Positions 15,942 through 24,728 are shown, counted from the stretch's first letter. The stretch: DNA of 64,000 bases from Candidatus Villigracilaceae bacterium (GCA_026645935.1 JAPKMP010000001.1:276150-340149), one strand, 5' to 3'. Numbers and translations are program-made. Notes: generated by a model from the letters alone, not told the origin.

Positions 15942-17306
15942 ATGGCTTTATTAACTGACCTGTTCAATCGACAATCTAGAATCGCGAACCCCAAATCGGG
16001 TCTTCACCATTACACCCGTGAGAACGGACCCGAGAAATCGCGCATCCACCTGCGCATCGACCCGGGCGGGGATGGCACTTTGATCGTCAATGCCAGCAGT
16101 GTCATGCACTTGAATCCGACAGCGGCGTTCATGGCGTGGCTGATTCTTGAAGGAAAGACGAAAGAGGAGGGAATTCAGGCTTTGTGCTCGCGTTATTCGG
16201 TTTCGAGAAAACAGGCAGAGAATGACCTTTCAAATTTCAACATTCAACTCGATGAACTGATCCGACCCGACGGCGCATGCGCCATCCACGATCTCGAACT
16301 CGAAATGGACATGCCGTTCAGCGCCCGTCCCACCGCGCCTTACCGCATGGATTTGGCGTTGACATATCGCTGCAACAACGATTGCGCGCACTGCTACAAC
16401 GCCCGCGAGCGGAACTTCCCCGAACTCGGCACAGAGCAATGGTTCAGGATACTCGATCAACTTTGGGCGCTGGGCGTGCCGCATATCGTCTTCACCGGCG
16501 GCGAAGCGACATTGCGCAATGACCTGCCTGAACTCATCCGTCACGCCGAGTCGAACGGGCAGATCACCGGCCTCAATACCAATGCCCGCCGGCTCATGGA
16601 CATGGATTACGTTAATAAACTTGTGGATGCCGGTCTCGATCATGTTCAGATCACAGTTGAATCTTGTGTGCCTGAGATCCACGACGAGATGATGCGCGCC
16701 AAAGGCGCATTCCATCAGACGATCGCAGGGTTGAACAGCGTCCTGCGTTCGCCGCTTTATGTGATGACCAATACCACCATGCTGAGGACGAATGTCCACA
16801 CCATCCCCGCCACGCTCGATTTTCTGGCAGACCTCGGCGTGCCGACCGTCGGTTTGAATGCGCTCATTTATTCAGGCAGCGGGATCACAGTGGGAACGGG
16901 GCTCAAAGAGAGCGAACTCCAACCCATCCTCGATATCGCCACGCAGAAGACCAACCAACGCGGGCAACGCCTCATATGGTATACGCCGACGCAGTATTGT
17001 CAATTCGACCCGACCGCCAATAACCTGGGAGTCAAAGGTTGTACTGCCGCGTTATACAGCATGTGCATTGAATCGAATGGAAACGTTTTACCCTGCCAAT
17101 CCTATTATCATCCCCTCGGCAATATGCTGGCTGACTCCTGGGACTCGATCTGGAATCACAAACTTTCTGTCCAGCTGCGCGAACGGCAGAACCTGCCTGC
17201 CAAATGCGAAGGCTGTCCCGTCGTCGCTGAATGCGGCGGCGGCTGTCCGCTCACGGCGGAGGGTTACCGGAAATCGAATCTTGTGGACCTTCCTGTCATC
17301 CATTAG
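15942..17306 (+). CDS. radical SAM/SPASM enzyme with PqqD-like N-terminal domain
   Basis: Residues 30-105 form a PqqD/RRE-like winged-helix domain (TLIVNASSVMHLNPTAAFMAWL and following), the kind that binds precursor peptides. The radical SAM core follows with Cys144, Cys148 and Cys151 (CNNDCAHC), which hold the SAM-binding 4Fe-4S cluster, and the GGEATLRNDLPEL motif. The C-terminal SPASM domain has Cys at about 367, 375, 387 and the CEGCPVVAECGGGC run for auxiliary clusters. The architecture matches peptide maturases that form thioethers or carbon-carbon links. A ribosome-binding site (AAGAGGAATAC) supports the start. Its stop is nine bases from the next gene, whose ribosome-binding site overlaps it. 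Substrate assignment to the upstream Cys-Ala tail is inferred from adjacency. Confidence 0.88.
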   Translation: MALLTDLFNRQSRIANPKSGLHHYTRENGPEKSRIHLRIDPGGDGTLIVNASSVMHLNPTAAFMAWLILEGKTKEEGIQALCSRYSVSRKQAENDLSNFNIQLDELIRPDGACAIHDLELEMDMPFSARPTAPYRMDLALTYRCNNDCAHCYNARERNFPELGTEQWFRILDQLWALGVPHIVFTGGEATLRNDLPELIRHAESNGQITGLNTNARRLMDMDYVNKLVDAGLDHVQITVESCVPEIHDEMMRAKGAFHQTIAGLNSVLRSPLYVMTNTTMLRTNVHTIPATLDFLADLGVPTVGLNALIYSGSGITVGTGLKESELQPILDIATQKTNQRGQRLIWYTPTQYCQFDPTANNLGVKGCTAALYSMCIESNGNVLPCQSYYHPLGNMLADSWDSIWNHKLSVQLRERQNLPAKCEGCPVVAECGGGCPLTAEGYRKSNLVDLPVIH

Positions 17307-17314
17307 GAGGCATC

Positions 17315-18460
17315 ATGAATATCTTCAATCGTCTTGCAGACCGTTTCGCAAAGGTCACGCCCCTGCCCGAAGGAATGCATCACCTGCAATCTGAATCGGC
17401 GGATAAAAAACCGTACCGCGTCCATCTCCGCCTGCGCAGGGACGGCTCCGGCTTGTTCATCGTCAACGCTGCCACGGTCTTGCACCTCAACCCGACTGCC
17501 GCGGAATATGCCTATCACTTCATCAAAGGCACCGAGCCTGCCGAAGCCGCAAAACAGATCGCCTCCCGCTATCGTGTCAGGAAAAACATCGCGCTCGAAG
17601 ATTACCAGGATTTTCTCGACCGCATCGAAACTCTTGTCACCTCGCAGGATGTCGACCCCGTTTCCTATCTGGGATTCGAAAGAGTTTCTCCCCATTCAGC
17701 AGACCTGCCCGCCCCGCTCCGACTGGACTGCGCGTTGACGTATAGACTCCCGAAAGACACTCAAGCGAAATATGCGCCTGTCAAACGCGTGGACCGCGAG
17801 TTGACCACCGATGAATGGAAATCCATTCTCGATACCGCCTGGCGGATGGGAGTCCCGCATGTCACTTTCACGGGCGGCGAACCCACCTTGCGCGATGACC
17901 TGCCCAACCTGATTGCTCATGCCGAGAAGAACGGCCAGGTCTGCGGCTTGCTCAGCGACGGGTTGAAACTTGCAGATAAAGAATATCGCCGAACGCTTTT
18001 GCAAACCGGGCTTGACCATTTGCTCTTCCTGCTCCAACCTGAAAATGAAAGGTCGTGGCAGGCGCTTGAAGCCATCATGCCCGAAGACCTTTTCGTCACC
18101 GTTCATATCACGATCAATAGACAAATTGCGGCCGACATCACCGCAACGCTCGAGAAACTTGCCGCGCTTCAGGTCAAAAGCATTTCTTTCAGCCTTGCAG
18201 ACCTTTCTTTGAAAAACGAACTCGATGCCGTCACCCAAAGAGCCGCCGACCTCAATATCACGGTCAATTTCGATCTGCCCGTCCCGTACTCCGCTCAGAA
18301 TCCTGTCGCGCTCGAAACCGAGGAGGATGAAGTTCCAACCGGCGCGGGCAGGGCCTGGTTGTACATCGAACCCGATGGCGATGTCCTTCCCGCGCAGGGC
18401 ATGGCGGAAAACGTCCTTGGCAATCTACTCGAAGACAAGTGGGAAAGCATCTATCGTTGA
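17315..18460 (+). CDS. degenerate radical SAM homologue with PqqD-like domain, cluster cysteines lost
   Basis: The protein is clearly a paralogue of the preceding enzyme. It starts MNIFNRLADRFAK, keeps the PqqD-like head (GLFIVNAATVLHLNPTAAEYAY, about residues 45-66), and keeps GVPHVTFTGGEPTLRDDLPNLI near residue 187. At the place of CxxxCxxC it reads YRLPKDTQAKYAPV, with no cysteine, and its SPASM region ends early (EPDGDVLPAQG..GNLLEDKWESIYR) without cluster cysteines. It cannot hold the usual iron-sulphur clusters and is probably a non-catalytic partner that binds the peptide or the active enzyme. The frame is intact and follows AGGAGG that overlaps the upstream stop, so it looks maintained, not decaying. 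Confidence 0.82.
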   Translation: MNIFNRLADRFAKVTPLPEGMHHLQSESADKKPYRVHLRLRRDGSGLFIVNAATVLHLNPTAAEYAYHFIKGTEPAEAAKQIASRYRVRKNIALEDYQDFLDRIETLVTSQDVDPVSYLGFERVSPHSADLPAPLRLDCALTYRLPKDTQAKYAPVKRVDRELTTDEWKSILDTAWRMGVPHVTFTGGEPTLRDDLPNLIAHAEKNGQVCGLLSDGLKLADKEYRRTLLQTGLDHLLFLLQPENERSWQALEAIMPEDLFVTVHITINRQIAADITATLEKLAALQVKSISFSLADLSLKNELDAVTQRAADLNITVNFDLPVPYSAQNPVALETEEDEVPTGAGRAWLYIEPDGDVLPAQGMAENVLGNLLEDKWESIYR

Positions 18461-18509
18461 CTTGCTCCCGCCGCAGTCCCCGGCGGCTGGGACGCCGCCT
18501 GAGCAATTT

Positions 18510-19238
18510 ATGAACTGGCACGCTCGATACCTCCAGCAAGCCGCATGGACTCGTGACCTGCGTGCCTATCTTTTTGACAAGGCGGAACTAAAGAAAGCGA
18601 AACACGTGCTTGAAGTTGGATGCGGCACGGGCGCCATCCTGAACGGACTCGAAACTCCCGCCCCGCCTCACGGCTTGGACCTGAATCCTATCGCGTTGAC
18701 CCAGGCTTCGATCAACGCTCCAGCGGCTTCATTGACTTGCGGAAACGGGCTTTCCCTTCCATATCCTTCAAACTTATTCGATATTGTCTTTTGCCATTAC
18801 TACTTGTTGTGGGTGAAAGACCCGTTGCAAGCCGTGCTCGAAATGAAGCGTGTGACGAAACGCGGAGGTCACATCCTTGCATTGGCAGAACCGGATTATT
18901 ATGCGCGAGTGGACAAGCCTGCCGCATTGCGTCCACTGGGGGAGTGGCAGAGAGACGCGTTGAAACGTCAGGGCGCGGATCCGGGATTCGGCGCAAAACT
19001 TGCGGAGACTTTCTTTCAGGCCGGGATCCAACTCAAAGAAACGGGAACCATTCAAGGCGGAGTCAATGAGCCGTCTGCCCGGGAGCGGGAGATGGAATGG
19101 GCGGTGATCACCGCCGATTTGGGCGAAGCCGTTTCGGGGGAGGAAGTCCAAAAAATGAAGGAATTGGATGATGAAGCCTGGGCGAAGAGAGAGCGTGTGT
19201 TGTATGTGCCGACATACTTTGCATGGGGGCAAAAGTAG
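18510..19238 (+). CDS. SAM-dependent methyltransferase of the radical SAM cassette
   Basis: Motif I is VLEVGCGTGAILNGLE, followed by HGLDLNPIALTQA, then FDIVFCHYYLLWVKDPLQAV and RGGHILALAEPDYYARVD. These define a class I methyltransferase. The ATG at 18510 starts just before the family's usual N-terminal helix (NWHARYLQQAAW). A TTG at 18462, right after the radical SAM pseudoenzyme stop, would add 16 residues and cannot be excluded. It lies 49 nt downstream of that gene on the same strand, so it likely belongs to the cassette, perhaps methylating the modified product or acting on an unrelated small molecule. Confidence 0.8.
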   Translation: MNWHARYLQQAAWTRDLRAYLFDKAELKKAKHVLEVGCGTGAILNGLETPAPPHGLDLNPIALTQASINAPAASLTCGNGLSLPYPSNLFDIVFCHYYLLWVKDPLQAVLEMKRVTKRGGHILALAEPDYYARVDKPAALRPLGEWQRDALKRQGADPGFGAKLAETFFQAGIQLKETGTIQGGVNEPSAREREMEWAVITADLGEAVSGEEVQKMKELDDEAWAKRERVLYVPTYFAWGQK

Positions 19239-19250
19239 AATTTTCCATGC

Positions 19251-19256
19251 TACACT
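19251..19256 (+). promoter_or_regulatory. -10 hexamer of a leaderless promoter
   Basis: TACACT is followed by six bases (TACGGG) and the ATG at 19263. No ribosome-binding site is present. Confidence 0.4.
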
Positions 19257-19262
19257 TACGGG

Positions 19263-20276
19263 ATGGAAATCTGTTATCTGATCGCTTTTCCAGACACTGA
19301 AACCAAAGCTGCGCCTATAAAAGAATCCATCAAGGGATTGAAGGATGCGCCGTACTTTCAGCCCGTGGATATCGATGTGATCAGCCTCGGCGATGAAACG
19401 GTGTTGATCGAAGGATATGCCGTTTCAGTGGTGCGCCATCAATACGACGAGTGGGTGCAGATGGTGGAGGCGCGTTTTTCTTTGAAGGACCCGTTCGATT
19501 CCGCGGCTTTACAGGAGCGGGCAAAGGTCGAAGATACTTTAAAAAGCAGGTATATTCCGATGGAATATCGCCAGAGCGGGCTGTTCGAGGAATACACGAT
19601 CCTGTTGGTGGATGCGATCAGGCAGACGCCGGATAAATGGATCGACCGGAACGCTCTTGAGATCTCGCGATTTATCCGTTCACAGAGGGATACCTTCGAC
19701 AAGAACGAAATCAACGAGATCGTGATGTCACGCACCCGGTATTCCGCCACCGAACTCACGTTGGTGGATTGGGAAGGTGCCGTCATCATCGCCCCGAATG
19801 CAGATTACGAATCTGATATTGTCCTGTTGAAGATCGGCAACTATCAATTGCTGCGTTACCGCATGCTCGACAATTCCATCGAACAGCTGCTCGATAAGAT
19901 CAATGAATCGTTCTTTCAAAACCGGCGCCGTCCGCGCGCCACCCGCGGGTTGATCCGCCAGATCGCGGAGCACAAACTTGAGGTGATGCTGGATTTCGAG
20001 CGCACCGAGCAGACCCTACTGCTGATCGGTGATTGGTATACCGCAAAACTTTACGAAGCCATCCAATCCGAGCTTTACTTGAAGGATTGGAAGGACAGCG
20101 TCCGCGCCAAGTTGGATAACCTGGAAAGCATCGTCCAGACCATCAAGGATAATCTTTCCATCTCGTGGGAGAACCTGATGGACCAGATCCAACTGGCGTT
20201 GTGGATGATCCTGTTGTTCGGATATCTTTATCTGTATTTTTTGGATGCGGGCTGGATCACCTTCCCTGTGAATTGA
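19263..20276 (+). CDS. RMD1/DUF155-like C-terminally anchored protein
   Basis: The 337-residue protein has an N-terminal alpha/beta region with VISLGDETVLIEGYAV and RTRYSATELTLVDWEGAVIIAP, then a long helical segment (EHKLEVMLDFERTEQTLLLIGD to LESIVQTIKDNLSISWENLM) and one C-terminal membrane helix (ALWMILLFGYLYLYFL). This order and the helical hairpin before the tail anchor are those of RMD1/YagE (DUF155) proteins. The similarity is by layout and a few residues, so it is tentative. It seems to be transcribed from its own leaderless promoter and is followed, 22 nt later, by a secreted protein gene. Confidence 0.5.
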   Translation: MEICYLIAFPDTETKAAPIKESIKGLKDAPYFQPVDIDVISLGDETVLIEGYAVSVVRHQYDEWVQMVEARFSLKDPFDSAALQERAKVEDTLKSRYIPMEYRQSGLFEEYTILLVDAIRQTPDKWIDRNALEISRFIRSQRDTFDKNEINEIVMSRTRYSATELTLVDWEGAVIIAPNADYESDIVLLKIGNYQLLRYRMLDNSIEQLLDKINESFFQNRRRPRATRGLIRQIAEHKLEVMLDFERTEQTLLLIGDWYTAKLYEAIQSELYLKDWKDSVRAKLDNLESIVQTIKDNLSISWENLMDQIQLALWMILLFGYLYLYFLDAGWITFPVN

Positions 20277-20298
20277 TCCGCGGTCCATTAGAGGCGAT

Positions 20299-21291
20299 GT
20301 GTATAAAAATCCCAACTTTCTGATCGCCCTGGTTGCTCTGGTCGTCTTTCTGGCGCTGGGAATATATCTCGGCAGGCAGTACACTCCCGCCTTGGGGGTC
20401 GAATTTTATTCCGCTTGCGCGCGATCCATGGAACGGATCATTGCAGGCGGGCAGGGGGATGTCTATGACTTTGCCGGCGTCGAGGAGTTCGAGGAACCCG
20501 ATGTTTACAATCTGGCATTGTATCGTGTCGAAGGGGATGTCATCACAGACCCGGTGTTCGAATCCGTTCCAGCCGGTTTGAAGGATGAACAGAATGACCT
20601 CTCCCTGCAAAATCACTCCTGGGATGTGTTCACCGAATTGATTCCCCCGGGGAATCGACAGATGGTGGCGCAGTTCAACATTTTTACCGATGGGGTGGAT
20701 AACACGCTCGCCGCTGTGGATGTGATTCAGGAAGATATCTCGTCCTGGAAACTCGAAGTCGATATCGCCGATCTCGAAAACAAGGATGCCTTCATCTTTA
20801 CGTTGATCCACGAATATGCCCACCTGCTGACCCTTGATTCTTCGCAAGTTACGCCGGATCAAGACCTGGCGAACGACCCGTACAGCCTGGTCCTGCAAAC
20901 CGAGAAAGCGGTTCTCTGCCCCAATTACTTCACCGGTATGGGATGCAGCCACCCCGATTCGTACATTCATGCATTCCATAACCGCTTCTGGACAGGCATC
21001 AACGACGAGTGGGAGGATGTCGACGCCATTCAATACCAGCCGGACGCAAATGTGAATTATTACAATGCCTTGTATGTTTTCTATCGAACTCATCGTGACC
21101 AATTCGTGGGCGATTACGCCGTCACGCATCCCACCGAGGATATCGCCGAGTCGTTCACTTATTTTGTTTTCAGCCCGAAGCCGATGGGGAAGTCCATTCG
21201 GGAGCAGAAGATCCGCTTCTTTTACGAATACCCGGAACTGGTCCGGATCCGGAGCGAGATCCTGAAGGGGACATGTTCGCCGGATAACTGA
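20299..21291 (+). CDS. membrane-anchored or secreted putative zinc metalloprotease, copy 1
   Basis: A GTG start gives an N-terminal signal anchor (NFLIALVALVVFLALGIYLG). The domain then contains TLIHEYAHLLTL, an HExxH zinc motif near residue 170, and later EDIAESFTYFVFSPKP, where the Glu of EDxAES could be the third zinc ligand, as in gluzincin-like peptidases. Four cysteines are expected to form disulphides outside the membrane. The next gene encodes a close paralogue with the same motifs, so a tandem duplication is evident. The substrate is unknown. GAGGCGAT upstream is a weak ribosome-binding site. Confidence 0.7.
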   Translation: MYKNPNFLIALVALVVFLALGIYLGRQYTPALGVEFYSACARSMERIIAGGQGDVYDFAGVEEFEEPDVYNLALYRVEGDVITDPVFESVPAGLKDEQNDLSLQNHSWDVFTELIPPGNRQMVAQFNIFTDGVDNTLAAVDVIQEDISSWKLEVDIADLENKDAFIFTLIHEYAHLLTLDSSQVTPDQDLANDPYSLVLQTEKAVLCPNYFTGMGCSHPDSYIHAFHNRFWTGINDEWEDVDAIQYQPDANVNYYNALYVFYRTHRDQFVGDYAVTHPTEDIAESFTYFVFSPKPMGKSIREQKIRFFYEYPELVRIRSEILKGTCSPDN

Positions 21292-21353
21292 GAGGCGCGC
21301 TCGAGCGCCATTTCCCTGTGTTATTCTTGGAAAAATCTTATGAGGAGACTTTG

Positions 21354-22397
21354 ATGACCCGGTTAAAGTTATTGTTGGTTTTATCCGCGGCGTTTTTGTT
21401 CGTTCTTGGTTGCGGGGTCGATACTGGCGCTAAATTCGATGATACCGAAGGGGAGGAATTTTTCTCGGAAGAATCCGCGGAGGTCACGGAAGAAGCTCCG
21501 GCTCAGGACCATGAACCGGCTGCAGGGGAAGGCGGCTCATGCCCGGCGGTCGCTGAGGAAATACTCAGGATCGCCACAGCACCCCTTGAAGGGGAAGGCT
21601 CCGAAACAACCGATGACGAAGTGACTCTGGTCAACTACGTCGTGAACGGGGATGAAATTTCCGATCCTGCTTTTGAGGATGTTCCTTCTAATTTGCAGGA
21701 TAGGCAGGAGGATGAAGCCGCGCACCTTGAGATCTGGGATTATTTCATCGCGCTCATCCCTGCCGAAAACCGGGGCATGATCGGCGAATTCGCCATCACC
21801 ACCGACGGCGCGGACAACACGCTTGCCTCTGTTGTGCAGACCGAATCGGACCCGGCTGTGTGGAAGTTGAATGTGGACATTGCCGATATCGCAAACCGCG
21901 CAAACCTGACCTATACTCTCGTTCATGAGTTTGCTCACCTGCTTACTCTGGGACCTGATCAGGTCACACCCAGTCTTGCCGTTTTCAACAATCCGGAAGA
22001 TAACAACATTTACCTACAGGAGGTATCGGCCTGCCCCAATTACTTCCCCGGCGAGGGCTGCGCGGATGCCGATTCCTATGTTGACGATTTTTACCATCAA
22101 TTCTGGGATGAACTCCGCGAAGAGTGGAACGAGATCAACCTCGAGGAGGATGAGGATACCCGTCTCGAAAAACAGGACGCGTTCTATCAAAAATATCAGG
22201 ATCGCTTCCTGACCGACTACGCCGCTACGAACTCCGAAGAGGATATCGCTGAAAGCTGGGCGTTCTTCATCTTCAGCCCGAAACCCGCAGGCGACACGAT
22301 CGCCGAACAGAAGATTCTCTTTTTCTATGAATATCCGGAACTCGTAGCGCTGCGTTCGGAGATCATTTCCAACTTGTGCGCGAACTTTCCGCAATAA
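21354..22397 (+). CDS. lipoprotein putative zinc metalloprotease, copy 2
   Basis: The ATG at 21354 follows GAGGAGACTTTG and starts a signal peptide with lipobox FVLGC; an upstream in-frame start would spoil it. An acidic Glu-rich linker leads into the paralogous domain with TLVHEFAHLLTL (HExxH near residue 190) and EEDIAESWAFFIFSPKP. Compared with copy 1 the anchor is a lipid instead of a helix. Both copies share CPNYF.G.GC and the closing KI.FFYEYPELV motif. This predicts extracellular metallopeptidases, but activity is unproven. Confidence 0.72.
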   Translation: MTRLKLLLVLSAAFLFVLGCGVDTGAKFDDTEGEEFFSEESAEVTEEAPAQDHEPAAGEGGSCPAVAEEILRIATAPLEGEGSETTDDEVTLVNYVVNGDEISDPAFEDVPSNLQDRQEDEAAHLEIWDYFIALIPAENRGMIGEFAITTDGADNTLASVVQTESDPAVWKLNVDIADIANRANLTYTLVHEFAHLLTLGPDQVTPSLAVFNNPEDNNIYLQEVSACPNYFPGEGCADADSYVDDFYHQFWDELREEWNEINLEEDEDTRLEKQDAFYQKYQDRFLTDYAATNSEEDIAESWAFFIFSPKPAGDTIAEQKILFFYEYPELVALRSEIISNLCANFPQ

Positions 22398-22402
22398 GGC
22401 TC

Positions 22403-22933
22403 ATGGCAAAAACCCCCATCATCGAATCCTACTGGGTGGAGGAAAACCTCTTCCTTGCGGGCGAATATCCCGGCAGTCTCGATCCCGACGAGGCGCGAAA
22501 GAAGATCGATTCTTTTCTGGAAAGCGGAATCCGCACCTTTATCGACCTGACCCAGCCGCACGAACTTGCCCCGTATGAGTCGATTCTGAAGGAAGAAGCG
22601 CGGATTTACGAGTGTAAGACTGAATATCACCGCATCAGCATCCGCGATGGGAGCATCCCTTCGGCGCAGACCATGGGACTCATTCTGGATACGATCGATT
22701 CTGCGATCGAAGACAACAACCCGGTTTACGTTCATTGTTGGGGCGGGGTGGGGCGGACGGGCACGGTGGTGGGGTGTTATTTTGTGCGCAGAGGGATGTC
22801 TGCAAAGCAGGCCCTGGAACGCCTGGATGCGCTGTATAAAACCCGTCCGCGCGATATTTTCCTGCGTACTTCTCCCGAAACACAAGAGCAATTCGATTTC
22901 GTGCGGAATTGGCGCGAAACACCTTTACCCTGA
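22403..22933 (+). CDS. dual-specificity/tyrosine protein phosphatase
   Basis: The signature HCWGGVGRTG (Cys112, Arg118) is the Cx5R phosphate-binding loop of cysteine phosphatases. The upstream FIDLTQPHELAPYE and YHRISIRDGSIPS segments match the WPD-like loop of the cyanobacterial and bacterial DSP group. Such enzymes remove phosphate from Tyr or Ser/Thr residues or from phosphoinositide-like substrates. The start at 22403 follows AATAAGG and lies five bases after the preceding stop, so it is probably cotranscribed with the metalloprotease genes. No kinase is adjacent. Confidence 0.85.
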   Translation: MAKTPIIESYWVEENLFLAGEYPGSLDPDEARKKIDSFLESGIRTFIDLTQPHELAPYESILKEEARIYECKTEYHRISIRDGSIPSAQTMGLILDTIDSAIEDNNPVYVHCWGGVGRTGTVVGCYFVRRGMSAKQALERLDALYKTRPRDIFLRTSPETQEQFDFVRNWRETPLP

Positions 22934-23132
22934 CAAAGGGGGCTGGAGGTTGAAACTTCGTTGCAGGTGGAAGTGCAATGCGCAGAACAGGGTTAACATC
23001 GGGCAGAGATAAGGTAAGGGGAACTGGATCAGGCCCGGGTCTGGAATGAGGCGGGTTGTCGTTAACAGGACATAAGTTGGGGGAGGCTGCCTTGAAATTG
23101 GAAGTATAATTTTCACGGCAGTTGGAGGTATT

Positions 23133-23717
23133 TTGGAAACATTGGAACAAGTCACGACGGAGGAAGCCGCCCAAACACAGGAAGGGACCCATTGGAAACG
23201 ATTTGTCCGCGATATGCTCGAGACACTCCTGTTGGCGGTCGTCCTGTTTGTCGGGATCAATGCGGTTTCAGCGCGTGTCCGCGTGGACGGCTACAGCATG
23301 CGCCCCACCCTCGAAGACGGCGAGTTCGTGCTGGTAAGCAAACTGAGTTACAGGTTCGGTGAGTATGAACGCGGCGACATTATCGTTTTTCATTTTCCGC
23401 TCAACCCGAAAGAGGAATTGATCAAACGCGTGATAGGCCTGCCCGGCGATCAGGTAAAAGTGGAGGGGAATCAAGTGTATGTCAACGGGCAATTATTGAA
23501 CGAAGAATATATATTCGAAGCCCCGCTCTATTCCGGTGAATGGACGGTGACGGATGGCTTTCTCTTTGTGCTTGGCGATAACCGCAACAACTCGAACGAC
23601 TCGAAGGATTGGGGGCTCCTGCCCCAGGAAAATGTTGTGGGCAGGGCTGTGCTGATCTATTGGCCCCCGCCCATGTGGTCGGTCCTTGAACACACGGCAG
23701 CGTCCGCATCTCAATAA
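23133..23717 (+). CDS. lepB: signal peptidase I
   Basis: The protein cleaves signal peptides of exported proteins at the outer face of the membrane. One N-terminal membrane helix (about 29-48) precedes the catalytic Ser55 in GYSMRPTL and the general base Lys98 in LIKRVIGLPGD. Box E, VLGDNRNNSNDSKDWG, is complete. The start is TTG, selected because GGAGG lies four bases before it and the next in-frame Met lies too far into the anchor. The length of 194 residues is normal for Gram-positive-type enzymes. Confidence 0.92.
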   Translation: METLEQVTTEEAAQTQEGTHWKRFVRDMLETLLLAVVLFVGINAVSARVRVDGYSMRPTLEDGEFVLVSKLSYRFGEYERGDIIVFHFPLNPKEELIKRVIGLPGDQVKVEGNQVYVNGQLLNEEYIFEAPLYSGEWTVTDGFLFVLGDNRNNSNDSKDWGLLPQENVVGRAVLIYWPPPMWSVLEHTAASASQ

Positions 23718-23728
23718 GGTGCATCATA

Positions 23729-24019
23729 ATGAACAATCCCGGCGACGAACTGATTCCCTGTAACGAATGCCATGCGGGCGTATTTCGACCGCGGCATGTC
23801 ACCTACTTTACCTGGCTGGGCGGAGAATTGATCACGGTGCCGCATTTCCCAGCCTGGGTCTGCGATGTTTGCGGCCGCTGCGAATATGATGAACGCGCGA
23901 TCCAGTGGTTGAACATTTTGCTCGATCCGAACGCAGGGAAACCCACCTCTCAGAATCGGCGCACCCCGCCTCGTCCCCTGCCTCAAAGCGGGATTCGCCC
24001 GCCCATGCCCAAATCCTAG
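23729..24019 (+). CDS. YgiT-type zinc-finger protein, 96 aa
   Basis: The pairs CNECH and CDVCGRCEYDERAI form the YgiT/MqsA-N type zinc finger. The rest is a Pro-rich tail without a helix-turn-helix, so it is not a full MqsA antitoxin. It starts 11 bases after lepB and ends 15 bases before the next gene, so it belongs to that operon. The role is unknown. Confidence 0.7.
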   Translation: MNNPGDELIPCNECHAGVFRPRHVTYFTWLGGELITVPHFPAWVCDVCGRCEYDERAIQWLNILLDPNAGKPTSQNRRTPPRPLPQSGIRPPMPKS

Positions 24020-24034
24020 CGGAATGTTGATCCC

Positions 24035-24589
24035 ATGTCTCTCGATACTTCACCGCGCACGTACCGTTTTGTCCTCGCCGATATCCTCACATCGGGCTAT
24101 CGTGTGGCGGGCAAGATCGCTGTAACGTCCAATGGGGCGATGGGGTTCCTGAATGATCCGACTCATTCCATCCTTGAAATCCACGACGCGCGCATGGCGC
24201 GTCTGCACATGCCGACCAAGCTGATCGATCACTTCGAGATCGTGCGCACCACAAAGAAGCAGATTCATGCGATTTGTCTTGCGCGGCGCGAAGACCTGGG
24301 TCCGCAGGCGATGGTGCGCGGGGGGTTCACCAATGTGAATGACTACACGGTCCGCGTGACGACTTCCATGTTCGAAGTCGATGGGACGATGGAACTGCCG
24401 GGCCGCTTCGATTTCAATGGCCTGGTCGCTGAAGGGACGCGCGAATTTCTTCCCGTACTGAACGCAACTTTATCCGCCATCCTGATTCCCAGCCTGCGGG
24501 TTCAAACTGCTGGAATCCTGGTCAACCGGCGTCTGATCGATTTGGTGGCGGTGCTGACCCAGCGGGTCAAACCTGAAATCCATCCCTGA
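24035..24589 (+). CDS. conserved hypothetical protein, 184 aa
   Basis: The soluble protein has a beta-rich N-terminal half (YRFVLADILTSGYRVAGKIAV, SILEIHDARMARLH, IHAICLARRED) and a second half ending in two helices (FLPVLNATLSAILIP, RRLIDLVAVLTQRV). I do not recognise the family. It is the last gene of the lepB operon and is followed by the tRNA-Glu promoter. Confidence 0.6.
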   Translation: MSLDTSPRTYRFVLADILTSGYRVAGKIAVTSNGAMGFLNDPTHSILEIHDARMARLHMPTKLIDHFEIVRTTKKQIHAICLARREDLGPQAMVRGGFTNVNDYTVRVTTSMFEVDGTMELPGRFDFNGLVAEGTREFLPVLNATLSAILIPSLRVQTAGILVNRRLIDLVAVLTQRVKPEIHP

Positions 24590-24595
24590 ATTTTC

Positions 24596-24624
24596 TTGAC
24601 CGGGGGTGAAGTGGATGATAAAAT
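24596..24624 (+). promoter_or_regulatory. promoter of tRNA-Glu
   Basis: TTGACC, a 17-base spacer and TAAAAT form a near-consensus housekeeping promoter ending 17 bases before the tRNA. Confidence 0.75.
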
Positions 24625-24641
24625 CCGCCCGCTTAAGAAAT

Positions 24642-24714
24642 GCCCCCATCGTCTAGTGGACTAGGACGCGGCCCTTTCAAGGCCACGACCGGGGTTCGAA
24701 TCCCCGTGGGGGCA
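24642..24714 (+). tRNA. tRNA-Glu (anticodon UUC)
   Basis: A 7-bp acceptor stem (GCCCCCA with TGGGGGC), the D-loop TAGTGGACTA, the anticodon arm GGCCCTTTCAAGGCC with TTC in the loop, and the T-arm GGGGTTCGAATCCCC are all complete. CCA is not encoded. Confidence 0.95.
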
Positions 24715-24728
24715 CTCTAATAAAAACA

